64,000 nt of DNA from Monodelphis domestica (Eukaryota; Chordata; Mammalia; Didelphimorphia; Didelphidae). Numbering within the stretch: position 1 is the stretch's first letter; every line of letters begins with the position of its first letter. The stretch lies in the NCBI RefSeq assembly GCF_027887165.1, contig NC_077233.1:184633387-184697386 (forward strand), written 5' to 3'. Positions 1-11,589 of the stretch are shown here, piece by piece. The position numbers and the translations under genes are program-made. Below the pieces are notes generated by a model, which was not told the origin of the DNA, did no database searches, and saw only the letters and a list, made by a program, of their open reading frames with translations.

Positions 1-455
1 TACAATACATACCATATAGTATATGACTTTCTATTTATTGTGGGATGACTAGATCAGAGCTTAATCAAAGACTGCGTAAACGATCCAACAAATGACAATT
101 ATTTAAAATAATTCTATGGCTATACTGTTTGCCCCAAATGAGAAAATCTAGGTTATTTGGCATGAACCAGGCAATGTTTCAAGTAATTGTCTGCTAAACA
201 GAATTTTTCTTTATACATATTAAAAAAAAAACACCCTAAAAATCACTTGGGTGGAAAGGAATCAAATTTTGTCATATTTTACTTATGTTTTAAAGCTCCA
301 AATGATCTTACAACAGAACAAAAAAAGAAAAAGAAAAACAGGAATTAGAGCTCCTCTGAATTTGCCTTTTTAAAAACATATGGGGCAACTGTATTTCCTA
401 TTAAGATTATCATTACAGAAGCTGCTTATCTATGCTCTGGAATATCAATTATTAC
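1..455 (-). other. BFAR: BFAR intron 2 (partial)
   Basis: This lies downstream (minus strand) of the splice donor that ends the BFAR RING exon, so it is intronic and continues past the left edge. It is AT-rich with short A-runs near 225 and 320. I see no exon, RNA gene or clear repeat in it. Confidence 0.75.
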
Positions 456-787
456 CTGAGCAGAATATTTACTTTAGGAAAACCTTCCCATTTCTCTCGG
501 CATTCCGGACACTCTGTTTTCTTTGAGGACACCCACCATAGAGCCAGGCAATGGCGACAGAAACTGTGTCCGCAGTTCAAGGTGGTGGGATTCACCAGGA
601 TGTCATAACAGCAGTGGCAAGAAAATTCACTAACAGAAATCTGACGGCTAATGCCAGGGATGGTTTCTTCTTCAGTTTTCATCATGTTGGGTGCAATGAT
701 CTGTATGTCTTCCATTTTCTTCTAGATCGTTCTGTACTCTGAAGACATCTATTTCAAACTCTTAAGAGCTATGAGGCATAATTAAAT
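456..787 (-). CDS. BFAR: BFAR exon 2: first coding exon, RING finger
   Basis: This is the first coding exon of bifunctional apoptosis regulator, a multipass ER-membrane RING E3 ubiquitin ligase that binds BCL2-family proteins and caspase-8 and damps death signalling. Translation starts at 715 (good context, A at -3 and G at +4). It gives 86 codons plus two bases before the donor at 455-454 (CAG|GTAATA). The acceptor is at 789-788, behind a T-rich tract, so 716-787 is 5' UTR. The C3HC4 RING ligands are C33, C36, C48, H50, C53, C56, C69 and C72. From about residue 25 the protein matches what I recall of mammalian BFAR (QISVSEFSCHCCYDILVNP). The N-terminal 24 residues are much less conserved. 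The SAM, DED-like and transmembrane parts lie on later exons outside the window. Confidence 0.95.
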
Positions 788-999
788 CTGGAAGAAAAAA
801 TACAGGAGAAAATAGGACAATTTGCTTAGAAAAACTCAGAGATAATCAAAGTCATAGAATTACCACTGTCATATTAAGTCATATCACTAAAAATTGTAAT
901 CAGGATAAATGAGGCTTTTAAAAATCCTTGCCATTTCTTGCTTTTATTTTCTGAACAGATTTCACTGATAGAGGTAAAGCCTTCTAGCACTGTACATTA

Positions 1000-1140
1000 T
1001 TATCAGCTGCTTTGCACCTGGATTCTTAGAGCACTGAGGCTACCAAGAGCTTAAGTAATTTGCTCAGGGTCACAAGTGCTAGAGGCAGGGACTAGAACTC
1101 TGGTCTTCCACCTGGCTTTCCCATTACAATTTCCAGTTCT
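1000..1140 (-). repeat. MIR/CORE-SINE fragment
   Basis: Contains the MIR-like run 'aagtaatttgctcagggtcac' in broken form, then 'gaactctggtcttcca', in the orientation of a minus-strand MIR. Old and diverged. Confidence 0.6.
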
Positions 1141-1394
1141 AAATCTTATTTTCTGAGGGCTTTACATTTTGGTTGTAAATGAAATATAAATGAACTGACA
1201 AGCTAATTATAGACAATATGTCAATTGTGTTAAATATAAATGGGATATATACTATCTCTCTCCTTTACCTTACCCAGGTAACATAAAATACATTTTAAAA
1301 TGCCTTCTAGAGATGTCATAATAAAGGAATAACGAAGAGGTAAAAATTTTAGGTACCAGGGCATGCCAATGGGGAATAAGAAAATAAACATTTT

Positions 1395-1580
1395 TTAAAG
1401 GTCCTGATATATGCCAGGCAATATGCTTATAATAAACACTTTACAAATATCCTCACAACAATTGTGTGAACATACAGCTAGCACAAGTATCTGAGGCTGA
1501 CTTTGAAATCAGGTCTTCTTGACTTCAGGCCCAATGCTACAGCCATTGCACTACCAGGCTGCCTCTAAGTAAGCTCCTTT
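1395..1580 (-). repeat. CORE-SINE (MIR/MON1-like)
   Basis: It has the tract 'ttacaaatatcctcacaaca', followed by 'tctgaggctga' and 'cttgacttcaggccc', and ends in 'ccattgcactaccaggctgcctc'-like sequence. This is typical of a reversed CORE-SINE whose head lies on the right. Confidence 0.6.
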
Positions 1581-1587
1581 AAGTAAA

Positions 1588-1660
1588 GACTGTCTTATTC
1601 TTGTTGTTGTATCCCCAGTTCTTGTCAGTGCCCACTTAAGAAATACTTGTTGATTGGCGT
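1588..1660 (+). repeat. L2-type 3' end
   Basis: Reads 'gtatccccagttcttgtcag' then 'gaaatacttgttgattg', close to the common 3' terminus of mammalian L2 and L2-tailed SINEs. Confidence 0.5.
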
Positions 1661-2429
1661 GTTTAAGCAATGAGATTATCTTGGAGTCCCTTCAACTCAG
1701 AGTTCACAAAACTGTCTTCTATGACTAGGGTAGAGGCTGATTGGCAAGCTCATTATTGTTCTCCTTTTCAACCAGTTTGAAATGAAATCGTTCTTGAACT
1801 CTTCATCCTGCAAAAACTTTACCAATCAATTGACAAATAGGAATATTTTACTCTACACAGGTTCTTTAAATGGGAGACAACTAAATATCTGAGCATCCTG
1901 ATTATTCATGAATTTACTAGGTCAGAAGTTGTCTCCCAAGAGTACAAAATTTTCAAAGTGGTAAAGAAGCACCCTGATTAATGTTTAGCTAATCACTTCT
2001 GAATGACTGTATTTCTCATTTATCAAGTCCCAAATATTTGTTACAAGAGAGTACACTTTTATGGGGATGGGAGAGTGAGAGAAAGGCAAAAAAAGGAAAA
2101 CATCATGCAAACACAAAATATACACAGAAGAGATCAGAAGAATACTCAGAATAGGTCACAGACAAGAAAGGCAGTTTTGGTATTACATACCAAATTTAAT
2201 GCAGAAAAAAAAAACCCGGTACATTATATTTAGTTTCATATTTAACCTTTTTCGGTCCTTGGCATTTTGAAGTGCTACTGTTTGCTGATACTATCAAAAT
2301 ACTTATTTTAAAATATTATCTGTAAGGGAAACCTGGAAGATTCTAAGACTACAGGAAACTCTTCTTTTTGTAGTTTACCTAGAACATCCTGTAACAGAAT
2401 CACAAATACTATAGCCAATCAAAAGCATA

Positions 2430-2567
2430 AAAATAAAAATTAATATTTAGAGTGCTTTAAAGTTTACAAAGATTTTTGCACATATTTCATTTGACCTTGC
2501 AAGAATCCTATATATTAAGATAATATTATTATTATTCCAACTTTACAGATCAAGAAACTAAGGTTGA
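2430..2567 (-). repeat. CORE-SINE, left half (split by L1)
   Basis: This minus-strand CORE-SINE piece ends at 'aaactaaggttga' (2555-2567). The same 13 bases recur at 3798-3810, where the SINE resumes ('gaggttaaatgatttacc') and runs to about 3912. The L1 between the copies is therefore a later insertion into the SINE. Confidence 0.75.
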
Positions 2568-3797
2568 TAGAATAGTATACCTGTCAGATCTATGGGAAAG
2601 GAAAGAATTTAAGATAAAGCAAGAGGTAGAAAATATTACAAAATGTAAAATGAATAATTTTAATTACATTAAATTAAAAAGGGTTTGTACAAACAAAACC
2701 AATGCAAACAAAATTAGAAGGGAAGCAACAAATTGGGGGGAAAATCTTTATAACAAAAACCTCTAACAAAGGTGTAATTTCTCTAATTTATAAAGAGCTA
2801 AATCAATTGTACAAAAAAATCAAGCCATTCTCCAGTTGATAAATGGGGCAAGGATCATGAATAGGCAATTTTCAGATAAAGAATTCAAAACTATCAATAA
2901 ATACATGAAAAAGTGTTCTAAGTCTCTTACAGAGAAATGCAAATCAAAACAACTCTAAAGTACTATGTCACACCTAGCAGGTTGGCTAATATGACAGCAA
3001 AGTAAAGTAATAAATGTTGGAGGGGATGTAGCAAAATTGGGACACTAATGCATTGCTCGTGGAGTTGTGAATTGACCCAACTGTTCTGGAAGGCAATTTG
3101 GAATTATGCCCAAAGGCCTGCCCTTTGATCCAACCATACCACTGCTGTGTTTATACCCCAAAGAGATATTAAGGAAAAAAACTTGTACAAAAATATTTAT
3201 AGCTACTTCTTTGTGGTGGCAAAAAATTAGAAAATGAGGGAATGCTCTTCGATTGGGGAATGGCTAAACAAATTGTGGTATCTGTTGGTGATGGTGCTAA
3301 AAAGAATAATAAAGTGGAGGAATTCCATGGGGACTTGAACAACCTCCAGAAATTGATGCAGAGTGAAAGGAGCAAAACAAGGAGAATGTTGTACACAGAG
3401 ACTGATATACTGTGGCACAATTGAACATAATAGACTTCTCTGCTAGCAGCAGTGCAATGATCCAGGACAATTCTGAGGGGCTTATGAGAAAGAATGCTAT
3501 CCACATCCAGAGGAAGATCTTTGGGAGTAGAAATGCAGAAGAAAAACAAATGCTTGATTACATGACTTGATGGGGATATGATTGGGGATACAGACTCTAA
3601 AATGACCATTCTATTATAAATATTAATAATATGGAAATAGGTCACGATCAATGATACATGTAAAACCCAGTGGAATTGAGTGTTGGCTATAGGAGGGGGA
3701 GTGAGGAGGGGAGGGAAAGAACATGAATTATGTAACCATGGAAAAATACTCTTAAATAAATAAATAAAATTTTAGAAAATAGAGAAATTAAAAAAAC
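2568..3797 (+). mobile_element. LINE-1, 5'-truncated 3' end
   Basis: This holds the C-terminal part of L1 ORF2 (frames giving VYLSDLWER..., IKLKRVCTNKTN), the 3' UTR and an A-rich tail. ORF2 is interrupted by many small changes, so the copy is dead. The flanking 13-bp target-site duplication 'aaactaaggttga' and the 3'-end-only structure are standard for target-primed L1 integration. Confidence 0.9.
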
Positions 3798-3810
3798 AAA
3801 CTAAGGTTGA

Positions 3811-3912
3811 GAGGTTAAATGATTTACCTAGAATCACAGCACCAGTTTGAGGCAAAATTCAAACTCATGTCTTCTAGGCTTTAAATTCAACACCATTCTA
3901 GCTGCCTCTATG
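3811..3912 (-). repeat. CORE-SINE, right half (split by L1)
   Basis: This is the remainder of the SINE that begins at about 2430. It reads 'gatttacctagaatcacag' then 'ttctagctgcctc', the reversed head of a MIR/MON1-type element. Confidence 0.7.
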
Positions 3913-4116
3913 AGAAGTAAAAATCCACAGAGGGTTTTAAAAAAATCAAGTGGAAGAATAAATACTGCTCAGATTTTATTGCAGCATCCATCCGCTCAAG
4001 AAAAATAGAGTCATTGGGCAATGGCCTGGGCCCTAGACTATAGGATGAAGTCGTTTGAGTTGTATTTGGAAAATTGGACAATGATACTAAGAAGCTCTAT
4101 GAAACAAAAGCCCACC

Positions 4117-4320
4117 TTTTTTTTTTTAAACCCTTTCCTTCCATCTTGGAATCAATACTATGTATTGGTTCCAAGGCAGAAGAGTGGTAATGGCTAGGCA
4201 ATGGGGGTAAAGTGACTTGCCCAGGGTCACACAGCTGGGAAGTGCCTGAGGCCAAATTTGAACCCAGGACCTCCCATCTCTAGGCCTGGCTCTCAATCCA
4301 CTGAGCTACCCAGCTGCCCC
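4117..4320 (-). repeat. tRNA-like marsupial SINE (MAR1/SINE1-like)
   Basis: Full-length reversed copy: poly-T (the reversed A tail), 'aaaccctttccttccatctt', 'ggtcacacagctgggaagtg', 'gaacccaggacctcccatct', and the head reversed as 'cccagctgcccc'. Flanks 'caaaagccca' at 4105-4114 and 4321-4330 are a target-site duplication. Confidence 0.9.
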
Positions 4321-4554
4321 CAAAAGCCCAACTTTTTAATATCAGTATTCTTTAAGTAATGCTATATTGCTCTCTCCCTTGAACATATTTTAGCATCAAT
4401 TTTGACAGAACAGTTGCTAGTAAACTTCTTTGAAAAGCCACTAGACATAAAATCTAAACTTGAAAATGCCAAGACCAACCATTATAGTCTCAAAACCAAT
4501 GAAATGAGCTGCCAGTCTGAGTAAAGGCCAATAGCACAGTACCACCATTCTGCT

Positions 4555-5120
4555 GAGTAGTAGTAGTAGTAGTCTCTCAGTAACCGAGGATGACTATTGT
4601 CTTTGTGTTTTTGTGCACAAAGACACTTGTGCGTGAAGGAGATTTAAGTGGAAAAGTCGGTGCACAGAGACAGTCCCACTCTCTTGGCATTGGAAGCCTG
4701 GGTCCAGTGGCACGAAAAGTCGTTACACCTGGAGACTTCCTCAGCTGCATTGGATGGCCGTGTTGTTCTTTGTGCTCCAACACGCCCTGAGCACTCCACA
4801 GTGCTTTGCTGCGTCGCCATCTCAGCCGTTGAACCTTCTTGTTGGTTTCTTCCGCCTGTTCCGCCGAAGCAGGCTTCACATGCTGGGTGAGCAAAGCCCT
4901 GGTTCACCAGGGGTTGATGACCCGATGGCTACCCTCACAAGGTTTAGCTGGCCTGTCGAAGCCATTGCCCGGGGTGTGGCCGCTGCCACATGCTAGCAGC
5001 TACTGGGAGCCACAAGTGAGAGCTGGGTGTCAGGTGGGTGTCAGAGGCTGGAGAGCTGCCCTAGGAGGGCACGACAAGCCCTCCATACCAGAGATATTAC
5101 TCCTCCCTGAGCACAGGATA
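4555..5120 (-). repeat. GC-rich interspersed repeat with (TAG)n terminus
   Basis: A GC- and CpG-richer block than its surroundings, opening with 'tagtagtagtagtagtag' at 4555-4573. A short tandem-repeat terminus is typical of RTE-family non-LTR elements and their SINEs, so it may be a minus-strand RTE-type 3' end. The open frames across it have no recognisable domain. Family not certain. Confidence 0.4.
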
Positions 5121-6221
5121 CTACACCAAAGCACATGTTGCAAACAAGGCTGCTTCTCAGTTTCTTAGCACACTCTTTATAATAGTGAGCTCTGTCCAAA
5201 TGTCAGCTTGAGTTTTACAAACTTGAGGGGTTATGGAGATATCTTGATAGAAACCAAATGAAATGGGAGGCACCGAACTATTAAGCTTTACTTAGAGGAT
5301 TTGGATAGAAGCCATTACTTTCTTTATGAATCTCTAACCAATTCTAGTGAAAGACCCTTGAAAAGACAGAGTAGAACAGGCTACAGTTTCATTTCAGTGT
5401 TTACTGATGCTTATTACCTCTTGTATAGAGAAATACACTTTTTGAAAAGAGAGCATTAAGAATTGTTTTTTTAAAAGATTTGGTGTGTTGGAGGGGTAGG
5501 GATGGGGAAGAGACTAATTTAAGTCCACATTTAAGAGCTACTGTTTGCAAACAGCTTCCTTTTTTTTTTCCTTTTGCACTAATCCTGAAAACCTGTTTCA
5601 ATGCTGATAATTTAAACTTTTAATATTTTTGGTTATATTCAATTTGTCTTGCCAAACAAAAAAACACCCACACAAATCATGCTCTTGATGTTGTTGGTCC
5701 CCAAAAGCTTTAATAATATTCTTTTGTATTTGAAAAAAACACACAACATAGAAGAATAACATAAATTACAAGCTTTCAAAGAACTCCATGATGAATGATT
5801 TCAGCTAAAAAGAATTAAGGTCAGAAGTATAGCAATATTTCCTTTCAATGTGTAAACAGTTAAAGATACTGATGTTAATATAGTTGTGATTATATAAAAT
5901 AAAATTTATAAACTTCTAAAAGAGAATTTTAAGCATTCTGTCGACTTCGATTCAGCTCAATAAACATTAAATTCCTTAATTTAAAAAGAAAGAGGCATAT
6001 GATTTCAAAAGTCTGCTGGTAAAGTATGCCTCTCTCTCCCTGGCAAAGATGTGGTAGACTAGCAGTATGGAAACAAAGCTTGTTTCCAGACTAATCATTT
6101 GTTTTGCCCTGCTCTTTTTTCCCCCCTACAAGAGAGGGCAATCAATAAAATATGAAAGCAATACAATATGTTGTTGCACTAATTCCCTAAAAAAACTGTC
6201 TAAAACATGGAACTGCTAAGA
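5121..6221. other. Unassigned intronic DNA
   Basis: AT-rich sequence with no exon, RNA gene or repeat that I can name. A 5.4-5.6 kb stretch has runs of A and T only. Confidence 0.5.
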
Positions 6222-6446
6222 TAGCGTTGGTAAACCTTTTAGAGATTACATACCCAAACTGTACCTTTGAGCTGCCTGTGAAACCCCCACTCTGCCCACA
6301 TTACCCCAGACAATGGGGGAGGAAGTGCTCACATTGGACTGCTGGGCAGCGCATGTGAAAAATGTCTTCAGGTGCTGTGGAGAGGGGGAACAGAACAGCC
6401 CCTCCAGTATGCCAAGGCATGCGTGCCATGCCTTTGCCAACACAGC
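6222..6446 (+). mobile_element. hAT-type MITE, copy 1
   Basis: It starts 'tagcgttggtaaacctttta' and ends near 'tttgccaacaca'. The ends are imperfect inverted repeats and match the copies at 8619-8811 (inverted) and 9414-9621. There is no coding capacity. The flanks 'gctaaga' and 'gctctaga' may be a decayed 8-bp duplication. Confidence 0.7.
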
Positions 6447-8610
6447 TCTAGAAAGTATGAAGAGATTGTCTCTGTCCATTTTGCAATTAAAAAACCACTG
6501 AGGCAGAACTCTAACCAATAACCCGCTTTGATGAATAGGACCTCAGATCTTCCTCACAATCTGAAATGCTCCCTTGCTCTCTAGTACAGATTTTATCATC
6601 TTTAGGTCCTAGATAATCTAGATGGTATATCTTAAGATACAAAATTTCATAGCAATGGGAAGAAGTTGTGCAGTCATTGAGCAGGGCAGAATCCCACCCA
6701 CTGTTGGGCAATTAAAGAGACATGACAAAGGGTCGAGGGGCTCCTAAAATAACTCGGGGACTTTCCAAGAATGATCACAAAAGGGGCAAGATAAGGGTCA
6801 TCTCTGCTGACAAGATGGGCAGGATGTACAGCCATTGCTGACTTGTCATAAGATAGATAATGAAATACTTATCTCCTCAAACTGGTCTAGGAGAAATGTC
6901 AGAAGGAAGAGGTCTAGAGATGATCCCTTTCTTTATTTCAGCGTATACTCATCAAACCACTTGGGTGGAGGTCCTCTAGCTAGGATATTTTTGTGGTTAG
7001 GTAAGTGTACTCATGGCATATAGTATATATAGTCTTAAACCTGCTTCTTATAGTGTAAAAATTCTGATAGAAGAACCTTTTTAACCTAGCTAGGGCAAAA
7101 TGTATTGATCACATTGGATTGAATAAATACCAAATAGAAATAGGATAGAGGTAAAAATAATTTTCCACAAGACATGGACAAGAAGCATGAAGAATAAGAA
7201 AGTGCGGATGCACTGTGATTTGCACGATAGGATAAGTATCCATATTGATTAGTTCTTGACTGATGAATTTGAACAAGTGGAATTTTGATTAGGCTATTTA
7301 TTAAAGTTCCTGGCCACTTGCACGGATCTGATATTTCATCAACATATAGATTGAAACTTGTATCCTAAACCTGTGAGGCTCTTGTCTACTTCTTCCCATA
7401 AATCTTTCACAGCAGCAGGGAGGATCAACCATTCAATATGGGGAGGCATGATAACCATGATGGCTTCTACAAAATTCTTCATTGATATGCGGTAGCCTAT
7501 TTATTCTCACTATGTACTTCTCCACTGCTCTCTGGGAAATACTCAACTTTAATTATTAGGAGATTGTGATATTTCTTGGTAAAAAGTCATATAGCATTGT
7601 CATGTTTTTTTAAAAATCTGTTTCTAGCCCTCTTTCCAACTTACCCTCAAATACCTCCAGATAATTTGTATTAGTTGGTTCTCTGACCATATTTCCTATG
7701 AACTTTTTTGTCTACTGTTTCTCACTATCTTATGAGGCAATACTGTATTCGTGATCTTCCATCATCCTTTCCTGTTGAATTTTACAAACAAATGTATATT
7801 CTAATCTGGTGAAGCTTTTAAGTGCTACCTCTTTCCAGTTGGCAATTAAAGTACTTGCTTACTAAGGTGGTTTCTAGCCTCTTCTGGTTTCCTCATTTTG
7901 GCAACTGATAGCAAACTTCCATAAGAAATATAGTCAATGTTGGGGGTCTGTTTTTTTTTTATCTATTTTTCATTTCTCAATAAGGAGTTGCCTTAACTAT
8001 ACACACCTTCTCATTTTTGTTCCTTTAATCCCCTTTATCTCCTTTTTAATATCTGAACCATATTTTACAACATCATTTTGCTCTTTCTCTCATGCTTACC
8101 ATTGTACTTAAGTTGCCAAGCATTAAAATATATAGATTCAATTTGGAGCCTCAAATTAGAATATTCTCAATTTGCTAACCATGTCCAATACTCGATACTC
8201 TGATTCTTTTTTTTTTTAATTCATCAGAGATTTTCTCTTTATCTTCTGCAAAACATAGTGGTGCATAAGATGTAGTTATTTAAAAAAAAATTTCAAAAAT
8301 GCTTGCTGCAAACACTATAATATGAAATTATATTTTTTATTATCTTTGGGCATGTGATAAAACTAATTTTACCAATTCTTTCTGTAATAACCCTGATATA
8401 AGGCATTCACAAAAGATGCCAAATAAGTAGTATACACATATGCTATTTCAAGTGCAGAAGGAAGAATCATGCTGGGTTGGTGTGGATTCATTAGGATGAG
8501 TAGAATTTTGCCATATAAAGAGGAGAGAATAAAAGAAGGCAAGAAGCATACAATGAACAAGAGCCTACAAATATAAATGAGCAGACTAAGTTTAAGGGAC
8601 TGAAAGATTA
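6447..8610. other. Unassigned, repeat-poor intronic DNA
   Basis: Mostly featureless AT-rich sequence. On the minus strand around 7300-7500 there is a short coding-like stretch in broken frames that could be an old retroelement or retropseudogene. I could not identify it. No splice-flanked exon was seen. Confidence 0.4.
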
Positions 8611-8618
8611 GCCTAGAG

Positions 8619-8811
8619 CCATGTTGGCGAAACTATGACATGCATGCCAGAGAGGCTCTCCCCTCTCCCTTTCCACGTTTGCCTGACAACATTTCTCACT
8701 TCACCCACCTCTCTGTCCAGCAGCCCAATGGGAGTGCTTATTCCCTGCCCTGTCATGCAGCATGAGGGTTAGAGTTTAGGCACTTAGTCTCTAAAAGGTT
8801 CGCCATCACTG
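8619..8811 (-). mobile_element. hAT-type MITE, copy 2, with 8-bp TSD
   Basis: 193-bp non-coding element with inverted ends 'ccatgttggcg' (left) and 'cgccatcactg' (right). It is flanked on both sides by 'gcctagag' (8611-8618 and 8812-8819). CAG-type ends with an 8-bp duplication are the hallmark of hAT transposons. This is the best preserved of the three copies here. Confidence 0.85.
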
Positions 8812-9413
8812 GCCTAGAGGAAGCAAAGGGTTCAGGATGGAAAGTAGTGGGAAATAAGGTTGGAAATAGAGAATGGGCAGATTGAGCAGCCTTGAATGCT
8901 GAGCTTAGTCATTTGGATTTTATCCTATAGACATACTTTTAATTTTAAAAATATATTGGCTAATACTTGAATTTTAAAGTTTCTTTAAAAAAATAAAAGC
9001 AGATCGTTTAGGCTTTTTAAAGATACTTTAAGTTGTCTTAAGGACAAAATAAGATGTCACTATTATTTTAGTTTATAAAAGGTAGACTTCATAAAACTAG
9101 GTAACTGAGGACACCAATCTAACTTTCCCTGAACTAATTACTGATATTTACCTTTTCAATGCTAAAAGGAACTGAGAAAGGGGGCTAGTGTACAAGAGAG
9201 GCAGGAGTCAATGGAAGGTGGATGAATTTGAGACATGGATCTTTCCTGTAATATATGTTTTAGCTTCAAGGGAAACACAATATTTTGGGAAGGGAGGGAT
9301 CAATAATTTGCTTTTCTTCTTTTTCTAACCATAAGCAATAAGAGAAATAAATTCCATATCAAATCTGTGTTTTAGGGAGATTTGTCAAGGTGATACTAGT
9401 AGCATTAAAATAA

Positions 9414-9621
9414 GATGACATGCCCAAACTGAACTCTCAAGCCACCTGTGAGCTCCCTGCACATCAACCCAGGCAGGGGAGGGAGGAAGTGTTCACATTG
9501 GGGTGCTTGGCAGAGGGGCAGGGAATGTGAAAAATGTCCTCAAGAGCTGTGGAGAGGAGGAATGGAGCAGTCTCTTCTAGAGCACATGGGAGGTACACTA
9601 GGCCATGGATTCACCAACACA
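9414..9621 (+). mobile_element. hAT-type MITE, copy 3
   Basis: Same family and orientation as the copy at 6222: 'catgcccaaactgaac', 'gtgaaaaatgtcctcaaga', ending 'ttcaccaacaca'. The extreme left terminus appears lost. Confidence 0.65.
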
Positions 9622-9661
9622 AGTATAGGAGATCTTGAAGTAATTCATGTGGTAAAGTGTT

Positions 9662-9850
9662 AGGGCAGCTAGGTGGTAGAGTAGATAAGAATACCAGGCC
9701 TGGAGTCAGGAGGTCCTAGGTTCATATCTGGCCTCAGACACTTCCTAGCTATGTGATCCTAGGCAAACCACTTAACCCCATTTGCCTAACCCGTATCCTT
9801 CTATCTTAGAATTGTTATTGAGATAGAAAGTAAGGGCTTAAAAAAGAGTA
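9662..9850 (+). repeat. tRNA-like marsupial SINE
   Basis: Head 'gggcagctaggtggtagagt', middle 'ggcctcagacacttcctagc', tail 'aaagtaagggcttaaaaaag'. Moderately diverged full-length copy that follows the hAT MITE closely. Confidence 0.85.
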
Positions 9851-10124
9851 AGGTGCTAAAACGTTGGAAAGTGAAAATGGAAATTAATTTGGGAGATACA
9901 AAAAAATGAAAAGTCAGGACAATGTGGCTATCATGTAGGAAAGAAGAATCATTTTCAGATGAAACCAAGGCTACCCATCTAGATGCTTAGCAAAAACCAC
10001 TGATGTCGATATAATAGGAAATTCAGTAAAGTAGTCAATTTTAGAAAGAAGACAAACAAAACATCCATTCTCTCCCTCCTGTCCTCTCTCTTTTCTCCCT
10101 CTCTTACCCTCCCAAAACAAACAA

Positions 10125-10265
10125 AACCCTTACCTTCTGTCTTAGAATCAAGTCTAAGACAGAAGAGTGGCAAGGGTTAGGCAACTGGGATTAAGAGTCG
10201 TGCCCAGGGTCACACAGCAAGGAAGTGTCTAAGGTCAAATTTGAACCCTGGACCTAGTCATCTTA
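10125..10265 (-). repeat. tRNA-like marsupial SINE, head truncated
   Basis: Begins 'aaacccttaccttctgtctt' and stops after 'gaaccctggaccta', so the reversed head is missing. Confidence 0.8.
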
Positions 10266-10309
10266 ATATGAAAAAAATGTTCATAGACTGTATTTTCAAG
10301 TATTAATCA

Positions 10310-10450
10310 TCAGAAACATTAAACAATATAACCCACTAATTTATTAAAATATTTAATTAAAAATATTAAAAATTAATTATATATTAAATTAAAATGTAAT
10401 TAAATCAAAATATAAATATATAATAAACATAAAATTACTACAGTAGGAAA
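10310..10450. repeat. AT-rich low-complexity tract
   Basis: Almost pure A/T with 'ttaatta' and 'ataaata' motifs. No longer-range structure evident. Confidence 0.7.
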
Positions 10451-10486
10451 ATAAAAAATTAAAATTCAGCAAGTTGGAAATTGTTA

Positions 10487-10690
10487 TACCTCATGGTACA
10501 GTAGAAAGGGTACTGGATTTGGTGGTATAAGATCTGTGTCTGAATCCTGGTTTTGCCACATACTATCTGTGTCAACTTGATAAAGTCACTTAATCTCTAT
10601 GGGTCTTAGGGTCTTTAACCATAAAATAAAGAGGGCTGAACTAGATGAACCAGAAATCTTTTCCAGCACTCGATCTACATTATCTCAAGA
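10487..10690 (+). repeat. MIR/CORE-SINE
   Basis: Order as in plus-strand MIR: 'ggtacagtagaaagggtact', 'tgaatcctggttttgccaca', 'gtcacttaatctctatgggt', 'aaaataaagagggctgaact'. Confidence 0.75.
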
Positions 10691-11407
10691 CCTTTGGTCA
10701 TTGCTACAGAGCTACTCATTTCCTTGTCTCATTATATATCCCCCTTTGCTGATATATTTTATGTGTGAATTGCCTTTGGTACTCTGTGACAATCAACACA
10801 GTCTCCATCATCCTTTGTGTGGTTCACACTTTTGAGTCCTTGAAGTTATAATATTCCATCATTTGCAGCAATACAGAATCACCAAACAAATATGGTTATT
10901 AAAAAGACATGATTTTTGTTCATGGGGAAACATGGAGTCATTAAAAATACTGGGCTGTTTGTAAATACAATCCAGTCTGTTTTCTTCCTTCTGTTTAATT
11001 CTGAGGTGAAATCATCTATCACCAGTATTAGCTGATCATTAATGCCAAGCTACAAGTACTCTGTAAGAGTAACCCTTTAGGCTATCTGCCCAATATCATT
11101 ATACCATCTGAATCAGAGATAACTTTTATCCGCTAGGTTTTTCCTATTGGAATAAAGGTTGAACTCTTGAATGATTATTCATCCCACTTAGGAGATTCTG
11201 CAGTTTTCTGTACTTAATGACATCTGCAAACAAGAGTACCTGGAAGACTTAAATGAACAATTTCATAATGTCACACATTTGGATAGTTAGGCAAAAATAT
11301 TCATTCTTTTATTTTAAACAATTTTCTAACAGGTTTATTCAATGATAGAAAGCAATTATCTATTTGTATGGAAATCTACAGAACACTAAATGTTAGTATT
11401 ATTATTT

Positions 11408-11589
11408 TTAAAATTCTTACCTTCTACATTAGAGTCAATATTGGCTCCAAGGCAGAAGAGCACTAAGGGCTAGGCAATTGGGGTTAAGTGACTTGCCCAA
11501 GGTCACACAGAGAGGAAGAATCTGAGGCCACATTTGAACCCAGGACCTCCCATCTCTAGGTCCTGCTCTCAATCCACTGAACTACCCAG
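11408..11589 (-). repeat. tRNA-like marsupial SINE, interrupted by LTR element
   Basis: Reversed copy from 'aaaattcttaccttctacat' to 'ccactgaactacccag'. The expected last few head bases are absent, and an LTR element starts at the next base (11590), so the SINE was probably already there when that element arrived. Confidence 0.85.

Noticed and set aside
3169-3651. 160-codon minus-strand ORF
   Set aside because: Antisense shadow of the plus-strand L1 3' end.
4577-5168. Overlapping ORFs on both strands of the GC-rich block
   Set aside because: They overlap in both directions with no domain. The block looks like an interspersed repeat.
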